A stretch of DNA of 64,000 bases from Haematococcus lacustris (Eukaryota > Chlorophyta > Chlorophyceae > Chlamydomonadales > Haematococcaceae). The first letter of the stretch is position 1. Each line of letters opens with the position of its first letter. The notes below the pieces were generated by a model. That model was not told where the DNA came from. It saw nothing but the letters and a program-made list of their open reading frames with translations, and searched no databases. The stretch is taken from the NCBI GenBank assembly GCA_030144725.1, contig JASKMD010000011.1, forward strand, positions 7,212,812-7,276,811. The letters are read 5' to 3'. Below, in pieces: positions 1 to 9,555 of this stretch. The position numbers and the translations under genes were made by a program.

Positions 1-1710
1 GCTGCAGCCTCTGCCCGACAAGGGCGTCATGGGTCCCGCGCCAGCAACACCTGCTGCCCTTCCCACCCAGCTCACCCCAGCAGGGGGTGGCCCTGCAGTG
101 TGTGTTGCAGGCACCCAGCCTGAGCGTGCCCAGCTGCTGCAGCCTCTGCCCGACAAGGGCGTCATGGGCCCCGCGCCAGCCACACCTGCTGCCCCCACCA
201 CCCAGCTCACGCCAGCAGTGGGTGGCCCTGCAGTGTGTGTTGCAGGCATCCAGCCCGAGCGTGTCCAGCTGCTGCAGCCTCTGCCCGACAAGGGAGTCTT
301 GGGCCCCGCGCCAGCCACACCTGCTGCCCTTCCCACCCAGCTCACCCCAGCAGTGGGTGGCCCTGCAGTGTGTTTTGCAGGCACCCAGCCTGAGCGTGCC
401 CAGCTGCTGCAGCCTCTGCCCGGCAAGGGCGTCATGGGCCCCGCGCCAGCCACACCTGCTGCCCCTCCCACCCAGCTCACCCCAGTAGTGGGTGGCCCTG
501 CAGTGTGTGTTGCAGGCATCCAGCCTGAGCGTGCCCAGCTGCTGCAGCCTCTGCCCGACAAGGGCGTCATGGGCCCCGCGCCAGCCACACCTGCTGCCCC
601 TCCCACCCAGCTCACCCCAGTAGTGGGTGGCCCTGCAGTGTGTGTTGCAGGCATCCAGCCTGAGCGTGCCCAGCTGCTGCAGCCTCTGCCCGACAAGGGC
701 GTCATGGGCCCCGCGCCAGCCACACCTGCTGCCCCTCCCACCCAGCTCACCCCAGTAGTGGGTGGCCCTGCAGTGTGTGTTGCAGGCATCCAGCCTGAGC
801 GTGCCCAGCTGCTGCAGCCTCTGCCCGACAAGGGCGTCATGGGCCCCGCGCCAGCCACACCTGCTGCCCCTCCCACCCAGCTCACCCCAGTAGTGGGTGG
901 CCCTGCAGTGTGTGTTGCAGGCATCCAGCCTGAGCGTGCCCAGCTGCTGCAGCCTCTGCCCGACAAGGGCGTCATGGGCCCCGCGCCAGCCACACCTGCT
1001 GCCCCTCCCACCCAGCTCACCCCAGTAGTGGGTGGCCCTGCAGTGTGTGTTGCAGGCATCCAGCCTGAGCGTGCCCAGCTGCTGCAGCCTCTGCCCGACA
1101 AGGGCGTCATGGGCCCCGCGCCAGCCACACCTGCTGCCCCTCCCACCCAGCTCACCCCAGTAGTGGGTGGCCCTGCAGTGTGTGTTGCAGGCATCCAGCC
1201 TGAGCGTGCCCAGCTGCTGCAGCCTCTGCCCGACAAGGGCGTCATGGGCCCCGCGCCAGCCACACCTGCTGCCCCTCCCACCCAGCTCACCCCAGTAGTG
1301 GGTGGCCCTGCAGTGTGTGTTGCAGGCATCCAGCCTGAGCGTGCCCAGCTGCTGCAGCCTCTGCCCGACAAGGGCGTCATGGGCCCCGCGCCAGCCACAC
1401 CTGCTGCCCCTCCCACCCAGCTCACCCCAGTAGTGGGTGGCCCTGCAGTGTGTGTTGCAGGCATCCAGCCTGAGCGTGCCCAGCTGCTGCAGCCTCTGCC
1501 CGACAAGGGCGTCATGGGTCCCGCGCCAGCCACACCTGCTGCCCCTCCCACCCAGCTCACCCCAGTAGTGGGTGGCCCTGCAGTGTGTGTTGCAGGCATC
1601 CAGCCTGAGCGTGCCCAGCTGCTGCAGCCTCTGCCCGACAAGGGCGTCATGGGCCCCGCGCCAGCCACACCTGCTGCCCCTCCCACCCAGCTCACCCCAG
1701 CAGGGAGTGG
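1..1710 (+). repeat. 135-bp coding minisatellite in LINE ORF1 (12 full units and a partial one)
   Basis: Units begin at 29, 164, 299, 434, 569, 704, 839, 974, 1109, 1244, 1379, 1514 and 1649, exactly 135 bases apart, each encoding 45 residues beginning MGPAPATPAA. The central units (from about 434 to 1513) are nearly identical, while the first three and the last differ more, as expected if the array grew by unequal exchange or polymerase slippage in its middle. The array continues past the left window edge. Confidence 0.97.
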
Positions 1711-3850
1711 CACTGCAGGGTTTGCTGCAGCTATGCTGCTACCTCTGCCCGATGCGACATCAGAGGATGACTCACCGGCAGTTTCCCTACGCCCTCGGTA
1801 TACCCGCCTTGCCAAGGGTGGTACCAAGGTGATTCACCCAGCCACAGCTTCCGCCAAGCCTCAGCAGCTTCAAGCCCTGGCTCCAGGCCCTATCTTCAAG
1901 CCCTCCCGCTTTGACTCTTCGTGGGGTCCGTCTCGCTCGTTGACCACGCAACGTACACCCAACACCGACCTCTGCACCGACCATCCGCCAGTAAGTAGGA
2001 GGGGGGGAGCGGCGGGTCCTTTTCTTGCAGGGTCCAGTCAGTCGCCGCTGGGCCCCCCCGCCCTGCCGATCATGACCACCTCCACCCAGCACGCCCCAGC
2101 AGGGGGTGGCATGGCGGGTTATGAGGGGGGGAAGGGGGGTCAGGGTAGCCGGGCTCGGGAGCAGCTGGTTGGCCAGGCAGGCCAGGACTCCCCCTCAGCG
2201 CCGGTCACGGCCACCCCCACCCAGCTTGCCCCAGCAGGGGGTGGCATGGCGGGTGACGAGGGGGGGAAGGGGGGTCAGGGTAGCCAGGCTCGGGAGCAGC
2301 TGGGTGGCCAGGCAGGCCAGGGCTCCCCCTCGGCGTCGGTCACGGCCACCCCCACCCAGCTCGCCCCAGCAGGGGGTGGCATGGCGGGTTACGAGCGGGG
2401 GAAGGGGGGTCAGGGTAGCCAGGCTCGGGAGCAGCTGGTTGGCCAAGCAGGCCAGGGCTCCCCCTCAGCGCCGGTCATGGCCACCCCCACCCAGCTCGCC
2501 CCAGCAGGGGGTGGCATGGCGGGGTACGAGGGAGGAAAGGAGTTCAAGGGTGCCCTTGCGCAGCAGCAACAGCGGGCCAACCTTTTTGGGCACCCAAGAG
2601 TTCATGCACCGCTGGCCTTCGTTCCTAGGACAGTTGGCAAGGAGACCTGCGCTTTTACTAGGTTGGGCAGGAGGGCTAGTCAGTGGGTAGAGGAAAGGGC
2701 TGGTGCAGCCTCAGGCACAGCAGCGCGGGTGTTGGCGGGGACAGGACAGCTGGCGATGGTTCCTGCAGTTGGGTTCTCTGTGGTTGCGGGCACTGCTACC
2801 CCAGTTGACATGGATGTGGCTCGTCTCCCTCCCTCACCTTCCAACGTGCTCAGCTCCCCCACCCTGCGACCCTCATTGGGCGGGCCCCCCACTCAACGCC
2901 CCATCGTCAAGGGCACAGCCGTCCTGCGGATGGAGAGGTTTGTCCGGGGTGCAGCTAGGACGCTCCAGGACCTAGTTGACCGGGCTCGCCGGCCCAGGGA
3001 TCCGTGCCAGCTAGCCCACGGAGCTGGTATAACGCAGCCCACCCCAGCCCCGCTACCTGCTCATCTCTGCCCTCCCCTTATGGCCATCAGTCCACCCACG
3101 GAGGCACCACAGATGGTCAGGTACGGGGTCATGGACTGTGACAGCTCAGAGGACAGTGTCCTACCTATCTCCCCTCCTCGCGTCCGCTATGGGGTGCTCT
3201 CAGATTTGGAGTCCGAGGATGGTAGCTTGGGGCCTGAGCAGCACGCCGGGCAGGCCGGGCAGCGCCGTTATCCCTCCCCTCTCATGCCAGGGGCGTGCTC
3301 CTCCGCAGGCCAGGGGGCAGCTGGGTACAGTGCGAGGAAGAGGTCTCGGCCAGCGCGTCAAGGGGCTAGGGGGCCAGAGGTTTTAGGGGGGGATGGTCAG
3401 GGGGGAGGCCAAGGTGCCCAGCAGGGAGGCCTACAGGGGGGCCAGCATGGGCGCCAGCGGGGGAGTAGGGAAGGGGGAGGTCAGGGGGGTCTACAAGGGT
3501 GGCCTGGGTTGGGAGCAGGTTGGATGGTGGGTCCAGGAGTAGGTAGGAGGGTTAGTGAGGCTCGCTCGGCCGAAGGAGCGCCAGCGGGGCCAGTGGCGGT
3601 GTCAGCTGTAGGCTTGGGCCAAGAGGCCGGCGTGGGGCACGAGTCAGGGCGGGAGCGGAGGTTGGACCTCTACCTTCCCCTACCACCTCGCCCGCCTTTA
3701 GCTCTCCCGGGCACAGCCCGTCACGCCGTCCCCTCTCCCTGCCGTAAGAAAGCGGTTTGCGTCGAGACGCCACTCCCACCCCCTCCCCCTCAGGGCTCGC
3801 ACGCTCTGTTCAGTTCACGCGTAGCCCGCGCGGGGGCCCACCAAGTCTAG
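1..3850 (+). CDS. LINE ORF1 protein, repeat-rich, partial at N-terminus
   Basis: Open from the first base of the window; the ATG at 29 is simply the Met inside a repeat unit, so the true start is off the left edge. The visible part (over 1270 residues) is low complexity: twelve 45-residue Pro/Ala/Gln-rich units plus a partial one, a linker, then 45-residue Gly-rich units, then an acidic/Pro-rich and Gly-rich tail. ORF1 proteins of LINEs normally bind the element's RNA as a ribonucleoprotein. I see no RRM, coiled coil or CCHC knuckle here, so the RNA-binding role is inferred only from position upstream of ORF2. The stop is TAG at 3848-3850, two bases before the likely ORF2 start. Confidence 0.8.
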   Translation, partial: LQPLPDKGVMGPAPATPAALPTQLTPAGGGPAVCVAGTQPERAQLLQPLPDKGVMGPAPATPAAPTTQLTPAVGGPAVCVAGIQPERVQLLQPLPDKGVLGPAPATPAALPTQLTPAVGGPAVCFAGTQPERAQLLQPLPGKGVMGPAPATPAAPPTQLTPVVGGPAVCVAGIQPERAQLLQPLPDKGVMGPAPATPAAPPTQLTPVVGGPAVCVAGIQPERAQLLQPLPDKGVMGPAPATPAAPPTQLTPVVGGPAVCVAGIQPERAQLLQPLPDKGVMGPAPATPAAPPTQLTPVVGGPAVCVAGIQPERAQLLQPLPDKGVMGPAPATPAAPPTQLTPVVGGPAVCVAGIQPERAQLLQPLPDKGVMGPAPATPAAPPTQLTPVVGGPAVCVAGIQPERAQLLQPLPDKGVMGPAPATPAAPPTQLTPVVGGPAVCVAGIQPERAQLLQPLPDKGVMGPAPATPAAPPTQLTPVVGGPAVCVAGIQPERAQLLQPLPDKGVMGPAPATPAAPPTQLTPVVGGPAVCVAGIQPERAQLLQPLPDKGVMGPAPATPAAPPTQLTPAGSGTAGFAAAMLLPLPDATSEDDSPAVSLRPRYTRLAKGGTKVIHPATASAKPQQLQALAPGPIFKPSRFDSSWGPSRSLTTQRTPNTDLCTDHPPVSRRGGAAGPFLAGSSQSPLGPPALPIMTTSTQHAPAGGGMAGYEGGKGGQGSRAREQLVGQAGQDSPSAPVTATPTQLAPAGGGMAGDEGGKGGQGSQAREQLGGQAGQGSPSASVTATPTQLAPAGGGMAGYERGKGGQGSQAREQLVGQAGQGSPSAPVMATPTQLAPAGGGMAGYEGGKEFKGALAQQQQRANLFGHPRVHAPLAFVPRTVGKETCAFTRLGRRASQWVEERAGAASGTAARVLAGTGQLAMVPAVGFSVVAGTATPVDMDVARLPPSPSNVLSSPTLRPSLGGPPTQRPIVKGTAVLRMERFVRGAARTLQDLVDRARRPRDPCQLAHGAGITQPTPAPLPAHLCPPLMAISPPTEAPQMVRYGVMDCDSSEDSVLPISPPRVRYGVLSDLESEDGSLGPEQHAGQAGQRRYPSPLMPGACSSAGQGAAGYSARKRSRPARQGARGPEVLGGDGQGGGQGAQQGGLQGGQHGRQRGSREGGGQGGLQGWPGLGAGWMVGPGVGRRVSEARSAEGAPAGPVAVSAVGLGQEAGVGHESGRERRLDLYLPLPPRPPLALPGTARHAVPSPCRKKAVCVETPLPPPPPQGSHALFSSRVARAGAHQV
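2065..2545 (+). repeat. Second 135-bp coding repeat family in LINE ORF1
   Basis: Three and a half units of about 135 bases encoding 45 residues that begin TPTQLAPAGGG and continue with a Gly/Lys/Gln-rich stretch (GGKGGQGS). The first 11 residues match the TPTQLTPAGGG core of the upstream family, and the period is the same, so the two arrays look like diverged descendants of one unit. Confidence 0.9.
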
Positions 3851-3852
3851 CC

Positions 3853-6800
3853 ATGCAGCGTCCGGGTGTGGCTGCCAGTTTCCAGGCAGTCACCCTCAAC
3901 GTCAGGGGCCTAGCTCAGCCCCACAAGCTCCAGGCCCTGCTGGATTGGGCTGCCAGCAGCACCGCTCAGTTATTCTTTTTCCAAGAGTGCCACCAGGCGG
4001 AGTGCCTTTGGCAGTGGGCAGAGGCAGCCACAGGTGCCAAGCCGGGGTGGCGGGGCCAATGGTTCTACAGCCCAGGCACCGGCCACTCCCAGGGCTGCCT
4101 GGTCCTAGTCAAGCCCTCCACCATCCTGCAGGGCTGCACACAGGTGCAGTTGCAGGTAGACGGGGCGCAGGGGAGGGTGGTGAGGGTAGATGCAGAGTTA
4201 GCGGGCAGGCCAGCATCGCTGGTGTGTGTGTACGCCCCAGCCCAGCCAGCACAGCGGGCTGCTTTCTTCGGGGCCAGCCTGCCTGCTTGCCTCCCTCACG
4301 CCACAGAGCGCCGCATGCTCTTCTTGGGAGGGGATTTCAACTGCATCCTCTCCCCGGACGACAAGGTGGGCACACCCGTGGGGGCGACCAGCCAGCACGC
4401 GGAGGACTGGGTGGGTAGCAGGGGAGTGGGGGCGGAGCAGCTGGAGCGGTTGGTGGAGGAGAGGGGCTTAGTGGATGCCTGGCGTCGTTTGCGCCCCACC
4501 TCCCGCGACCTCACGCACCTCAGCAACCGCTGGCAGACAGGGGCCCGCCTTGACCGCTGGTACGTCTCAGCCTCCGTGGCGGAGTGGCAGTTGGACAGCT
4601 CCATCCAGGGCCTCAAGCCGGTCTCCACCGATCACTTCCCAGTGTCCGTGGTCATGTACCCTCCAGACCTGCCTCTCACAGCCCGCGCCCCGTGGCAGCT
4701 ACACCCCGCCCACCTCGATAACCCAGCCTTACTCGACGGCCTGGCGGGCTTCCTAAGTCTGGAAGCCGCTCACCACGCAGCCCAGCTTGCCAGCTCCCAG
4801 GGGCCGCAGCGGCGTGACGTCCATCGGGCTAGGTGGGCGCATGTGAAGCAAGGCCTCGCTCTCTATGCCCAGCGCTCCATCAGAGCGCAACGCAGGGAGC
4901 AGCGGGATCTGCAACACCGTAGGGAGAAGGCAGCCACCGCAGCGAGGGCTCATGTGGTGTCACAACTTCGCCGTGCGGGTCAGCCCGGAGACGCAGACCT
5001 GCGTGCGGCGGTGCAGCTGGGGGAGGTAGCAGCGCTGGCGGGGGTGCAGGACAGGGAGCAGGGGGCGCTGCGCTCCATGCAAGCCAGTGCAGTTCTGGAC
5101 CAGTGCTATGGAGATCGCTCCTCTTTCTACTTCTACCACCGCGACCAGCCGGCGCACACCCCTACTCTCATCTCCTCCCTGCAGCTCCCCACCCAGCCGG
5201 GCCAGGTAGCAGACCTCTCCAGCCCTGCAGGCGTCCTGGCAGCCTGCCGTGTCTTTGAGCAGCACTTCTCGGCTTCCTCTCCCACAGGGGTGTACGCCGC
5301 CAAGCCGGTCGACCCAGCAGCTCGGGCCACCCTCCTCGCCAGCCTCACGTCCCGCCTAACCCCCGCCCAGGCGAACAGCTGCGAGGGCCCCGGAACAGAC
5401 CCCATGCTGTCAGCGGAAGAGTTGGGCCACGCGTTGCAGGGGTGCGCCCACAGCAAGGCCCCTGGTAAGGACGGCCTCCCTATGGAGGTGTACGACCGGT
5501 TGTGGCCCCAGCTGGTGGGCCCGTTGCGGGCCATGTTAAGGGAGGCTCTGGCAGATACGACAGACCCCGCCCCTCTGGCAGAGTTCCTCACCGGCGTCAT
5601 CACGTTGGTGCCCAAGGCTGGCAAGCCGAGGGACCAGGTGGCCGGTTACCGCCCCATCACGCTTCTCAACTGCGATGTGCGGTTGGTGGCCAGGGCGCTG
5701 GAGGACCGGCTGCAACAACCTCTGGACCTGCTAGTGTCCCTCTCCCAGTCGGCCTTCATCCTTGGGAGGGACATCAGCGATAACGTGCAGTTCCACCTCA
5801 GCCTCCTAGAGTACCTGCAGCAGCGTGGGAGCCCAGCCTGGCTCCTGTTGCTGGACCTGGCAGGGGCCTACGACAACGTGTCTTGGGGTTTGCTCCAAGA
5901 CACCATGGAGGCCATGGGCTTCCGCCGGGACGGGCATGTGCGTTGGGCCCAGCTGTTGCACCGAGGGGCGAGCAGTCAGGTGTTGGTTAACGGCCGTCTC
6001 ACCGACAGCTTCCCCCTAGCCTCAGGGCTACTCCAGGGCAGCGGGGCTTCCCCGCTGTACTGGTGCATCGCGCTCCAGCCCCTAGTCAGCTACCTCAGCT
6101 CCCTGCAGTTGGCAGGCCGCATCAACACACCCACCATCCCCCACAGCCCTCTCTCCATGTGTCAGCCCACCCTCCTTCCAGTCCTCCCCTCCAAGGAGTA
6201 TGCAGACGACCTCACCATCGCGGTGCTGGACAGGGTCAGGGACGGGGCGGTGGTGTTGGAGGCCCTTGGCCTGTTCCAAGCTGCAGGGGGGCCGGCCCTC
6301 AGCGTAGCCAAGAGCTCAGCGCTCTCTTGTGGTCAGCCGGTAGAGGTCTCGGCAGCGGGGCAGGAGGGGGGCAGAGCAGGGGCGGGCAGCCAAAGGGGGG
6401 AGGGCAACGCAGGGGCGGCCAGCACAGGGGAGGGCAGGGTCACAGGTTGGGTGGGGGGCAGCGGGGAGGGTGGGACGGGGGCGGACAGGGCTCAGAGGGA
6501 CAAGAGCGGGACGGTGAGCCTAGAGAGGGGCAGAGGCACAGGAGCGGGGCATGGCAGAGGGGCTGGCAGCAGCAAGGACGGAGGAGGAGAGAGGCTGGAC
6601 GAGGGAGGTGGTGGTCAGGAGCATCAGCAGCACAGGTCTCTCAGGCAGGTGCCCCCTTCCTCAACAGTTGCCGCCAACCCTTCCCAGCTTGCCTCAGCTG
6701 GGGGTGGTAGGACTGAGGTGGAGGGGGGAGGTGGCGGGGCAGGGGGAGAGGGGGTGGCTAGGAGCAGAGGGCGGGGCCGGGGCAAGGGCGGGGCGGAGCG

Positions 6801-9555
6801 GGGGGGCCAGGTCTGGGAGGGCCAGGGGGCGGGTGAGGGTGAAGGTGGTGCAGGGCCAGGGACCGGAGCTGGAGCCGTGACCATCCCCCCTTCGCCACAG
6901 GGCGTACCCGTCCGGCACCTGGGGGTGCCCCTCGGGGCACCTAGCTACTCCGCCATGAGCGAGGCTGCCTTTGGAAGGGCAGCAACAGTCATGGTGGCCG
7001 CCTCCCTTCCCTGGCGACCGCAAGGTCTCAACCTGCTTGGTCGGGTGCAAGTGGCGCAGCAATGCCTAGCGTCAAAGGCCATTTACCAGATGGCGTTCGT
7101 GCAGCCCCTGGCTGCAGCCGGAGTGGCGATGGGCAAGGCGGTCAAGCACTTTGTGGCAGCCTCGGACCTACCCCAGGAGCGTAGCCCCAACATGGCCTGC
7201 CTCTACCCCAACGACGCTACTTGTGTGATGCCCCGACGGGAGGGTGGGCTGGGGCTGCCAGACCTGGAGATCACCAGCACCGCCATGCTAGCCAAAACTG
7301 TGGCCCAGCTCTTCTCGCCCAGAGTCCGGGAGTGGCAGCCCCTGTTGCACAGCCTGCTCGCCGATCCCCAACACAGCCTTAGCACCTGGGTAGTCACGGA
7401 CCCCACAGCCTCCCCCGTGCCCAACCTGAGCCCCCGCCTACAGGCCCACGTCACAGCCATTGCACAGCTCAAGCTCCACCGCGTGGTGGCCCCGGCCGCC
7501 CAATCTCACTTTTCGGTGCTCGCGGAGCCGCTGCGCTTCAACGCTCTGGTCGGACTGCGGGGCAGGCCAGACAGTGACCCCCTGGCAGTTGAGGCCCTGC
7601 GCTGGACCCACGTCCGGCACGTGCGCGAGGCCCTCCATCGACCCCGCTCCGCCTTCGTCTCAGCTGAGCAGCAGGCAGCCGTGAGGTGGGAGGCTGACAT
7701 GGCGCGGGCCACCCTGCCGGAGCCGTGGCAACAGGTGGTGGATGTTCGGCAGCTCCCAGCACCGGAGTGGGAGTGTGCGTGGGGCGGGACGGGCTTCCTG
7801 GTGCGTCGCGTTCCCTCTCAGCGGCCGACCCACTGGGTGTTACCTAGCGGTAGGCTGGTGGCCCTGGACGCTCAAGGGCAGGGTCCCTTGGGGGCTGTAG
7901 GGGTTCTCCCCGGGGAGGAGTGGCAGGCTGCAGCAGTGGTGCTCCTGGACAAGCCCCACTATCGGCTGTCCCCTGAGGAGCGTGCCGCCCACATGCGGCC
8001 GCTCCCGAAGCAGCGGGGGGGGGCAGCTGCCCCTGCAGCGTTGGAGCCTAGGGGGGGGCAGGTGGGGGACGAGGGTGTGGGTAGGGACAACGGGCAGACA
8101 GCGGAGGGGGGAAGGGCACAGGGTATTGGGCGCAGTAGGGGTAGGGGTGGGGGCAGGGGTCGTGGGAGGGATGGGGATCACAGCGGGGAGCGGGGGGCAG
8201 GCTCAGCGGGCAGGGAGGCCCCCCCCTCCTGGCCTAGGGAGGAGTGGCTGCTCGGACCCTGGTCCCAAGTGCAGCTAGACCCTCAGGTTTGGGGCATGGG
8301 CAACACCTCCCTCCTGGTGCTCACCGTCAAGGCAGCACGATTGCGCCTCACGCAGCTGCAGCGGGCCCGCTTCGACCCCACCTATCCTGCTAGTGGGGGC
8401 CTATGGCCAGCCCTGTGGGGGCCGCGCCCGCCGCCAGGGGCTGAGCCACCTCAGGGGCTAGCCGTCACGGGAGCTGGCCTTCGGACCTTGGAGCAGCGCT
8501 GGCTAGATAGCGCCACCCTCCTGGCAGCGCAACGGGCAGCGGGGGAGCGGGAGCAGCAGGGCAGGGATGTAGAGGAGCTGCTCCCGGAGGAAGTGCAGGG
8601 CAGCCAGACACCGCGTTGGCGTGCCACCAACGCTAGACCTCCTCCGCGGCCCACCCCGGAGCTTAGGGCGGTGCAGCGGGCACAGCGGCAGCTAGACGCC
8701 CAGATCCGACCGGGAAGGGGGGGCAGGCACAGCGGCAACAGGCAAGCAGGCGCGCTGCCCGATGCCGGGAATGGAGCTCTGGATGGCATGGTGGACGAAC
8801 TAGCCCGCTCAGCCCAAGCCGGCCAGCCTTGCCTAGAGGTGTGGCAGGAGCTGCTGGACCCCACCCTCCGCCGGGAGCATGTCATTGTGGCGTGGCGGGT
8901 GCTGCACGGGAGCCTCATGGTGGGGGCCATGTGGGGCCACATCCTGAAAGAAGCTGCGGCCCCTGCTTCATCAGTCTGTCGCCTCTGCCAGCTGGGACCC
9001 CTGGAGACGCTCACCCATGCCTTCCTTACCTGTCCCTCCGTGGCTCCCGCTTGGGAGTGGGTGCTGGACGTGTACGAACGCCTCACAGGCACCCGCCCTC
9101 CCTCAAGCGACGCTCTCCTGCTCCTCAGCGGGCGCCCTACGCACAGCGAGGATGGCCCCTTTCACCCCCCCGATGCCCACCTGTGGCTGCGCCTTCGCGT
9201 TGCCTACTTGGGGTCGGTGTGGCGCATCCGGTGTTTGGGCCCAGCTGCAGCGCATCAAACGCAGTCGCTCGCCCATCGGGTGGCGCAGGGAGTCATCTTC
9301 ACCCTGTCATCGGCGGTGCAGCGGGACTGGTACCGGGTGGGTAGGGATATTCGGGTGGGGCTGGGCGGCGCCGTCCCGTCCACGTGGTTCAAGGGGAGAG
9401 ACCCGCGGCTGGATGAGAGGAAGTTCGCGAGCCTGTGGCCTGCAGCGTCGGGAGGGTGGTTTCAGCGGCAGCAGGGGGAGCTGGTTGTGCGTTTGTCCTT
9501 GCAGTGGCCTGTGCCCGCCCCCCCCATCCTAGGTGCCGCAGCGGAGCCCGGCTAG
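3853..9555 (+). CDS. LINE ORF2: endonuclease and reverse transcriptase
   Basis: About 1900 residues. From the N-terminus: an exonuclease/endonuclease/phosphatase fold with TLNVRGL near 3892, FFFQECH near 3979, GGDFNC near 4327 and the TDH box near 4627; a reverse transcriptase with LVPKAGKP near 5608, the catalytic Asp in LLLDLAGAYDNV near 5848, a glutamine-glycine motif near 6034 and EYADD at 6196-6210; then VRHLGVPLG near 6913; and a C-terminal finger C-X2-C-X9-H-X4-C starting at 8977. The frame is open back to 3757, but the ATG at 3853 sits directly before the endonuclease and two bases after the ORF1 stop, so I chose it. Two Gly/Arg-rich insertions, about 6350-6895 and 8010-8220, interrupt the conserved parts. 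Confidence 0.92.
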   Translation: MQRPGVAASFQAVTLNVRGLAQPHKLQALLDWAASSTAQLFFFQECHQAECLWQWAEAATGAKPGWRGQWFYSPGTGHSQGCLVLVKPSTILQGCTQVQLQVDGAQGRVVRVDAELAGRPASLVCVYAPAQPAQRAAFFGASLPACLPHATERRMLFLGGDFNCILSPDDKVGTPVGATSQHAEDWVGSRGVGAEQLERLVEERGLVDAWRRLRPTSRDLTHLSNRWQTGARLDRWYVSASVAEWQLDSSIQGLKPVSTDHFPVSVVMYPPDLPLTARAPWQLHPAHLDNPALLDGLAGFLSLEAAHHAAQLASSQGPQRRDVHRARWAHVKQGLALYAQRSIRAQRREQRDLQHRREKAATAARAHVVSQLRRAGQPGDADLRAAVQLGEVAALAGVQDREQGALRSMQASAVLDQCYGDRSSFYFYHRDQPAHTPTLISSLQLPTQPGQVADLSSPAGVLAACRVFEQHFSASSPTGVYAAKPVDPAARATLLASLTSRLTPAQANSCEGPGTDPMLSAEELGHALQGCAHSKAPGKDGLPMEVYDRLWPQLVGPLRAMLREALADTTDPAPLAEFLTGVITLVPKAGKPRDQVAGYRPITLLNCDVRLVARALEDRLQQPLDLLVSLSQSAFILGRDISDNVQFHLSLLEYLQQRGSPAWLLLLDLAGAYDNVSWGLLQDTMEAMGFRRDGHVRWAQLLHRGASSQVLVNGRLTDSFPLASGLLQGSGASPLYWCIALQPLVSYLSSLQLAGRINTPTIPHSPLSMCQPTLLPVLPSKEYADDLTIAVLDRVRDGAVVLEALGLFQAAGGPALSVAKSSALSCGQPVEVSAAGQEGGRAGAGSQRGEGNAGAASTGEGRVTGWVGGSGEGGTGADRAQRDKSGTVSLERGRGTGAGHGRGAGSSKDGGGERLDEGGGGQEHQQHRSLRQVPPSSTVAANPSQLASAGGGRTEVEGGGGGAGGEGVARSRGRGRGKGGAERGGQVWEGQGAGEGEGGAGPGTGAGAVTIPPSPQGVPVRHLGVPLGAPSYSAMSEAAFGRAATVMVAASLPWRPQGLNLLGRVQVAQQCLASKAIYQMAFVQPLAAAGVAMGKAVKHFVAASDLPQERSPNMACLYPNDATCVMPRREGGLGLPDLEITSTAMLAKTVAQLFSPRVREWQPLLHSLLADPQHSLSTWVVTDPTASPVPNLSPRLQAHVTAIAQLKLHRVVAPAAQSHFSVLAEPLRFNALVGLRGRPDSDPLAVEALRWTHVRHVREALHRPRSAFVSAEQQAAVRWEADMARATLPEPWQQVVDVRQLPAPEWECAWGGTGFLVRRVPSQRPTHWVLPSGRLVALDAQGQGPLGAVGVLPGEEWQAAAVVLLDKPHYRLSPEERAAHMRPLPKQRGGAAAPAALEPRGGQVGDEGVGRDNGQTAEGGRAQGIGRSRGRGGGRGRGRDGDHSGERGAGSAGREAPPSWPREEWLLGPWSQVQLDPQVWGMGNTSLLVLTVKAARLRLTQLQRARFDPTYPASGGLWPALWGPRPPPGAEPPQGLAVTGAGLRTLEQRWLDSATLLAAQRAAGEREQQGRDVEELLPEEVQGSQTPRWRATNARPPPRPTPELRAVQRAQRQLDAQIRPGRGGRHSGNRQAGALPDAGNGALDGMVDELARSAQAGQPCLEVWQELLDPTLRREHVIVAWRVLHGSLMVGAMWGHILKEAAAPASSVCRLCQLGPLETLTHAFLTCPSVAPAWEWVLDVYERLTGTRPPSSDALLLLSGRPTHSEDGPFHPPDAHLWLRLRVAYLGSVWRIRCLGPAAAHQTQSLAHRVAQGVIFTLSSAVQRDWYRVGRDIRVGLGGAVPSTWFKGRDPRLDERKFASLWPAASGGWFQRQQGELVVRLSLQWPVPAPPILGAAAEPG

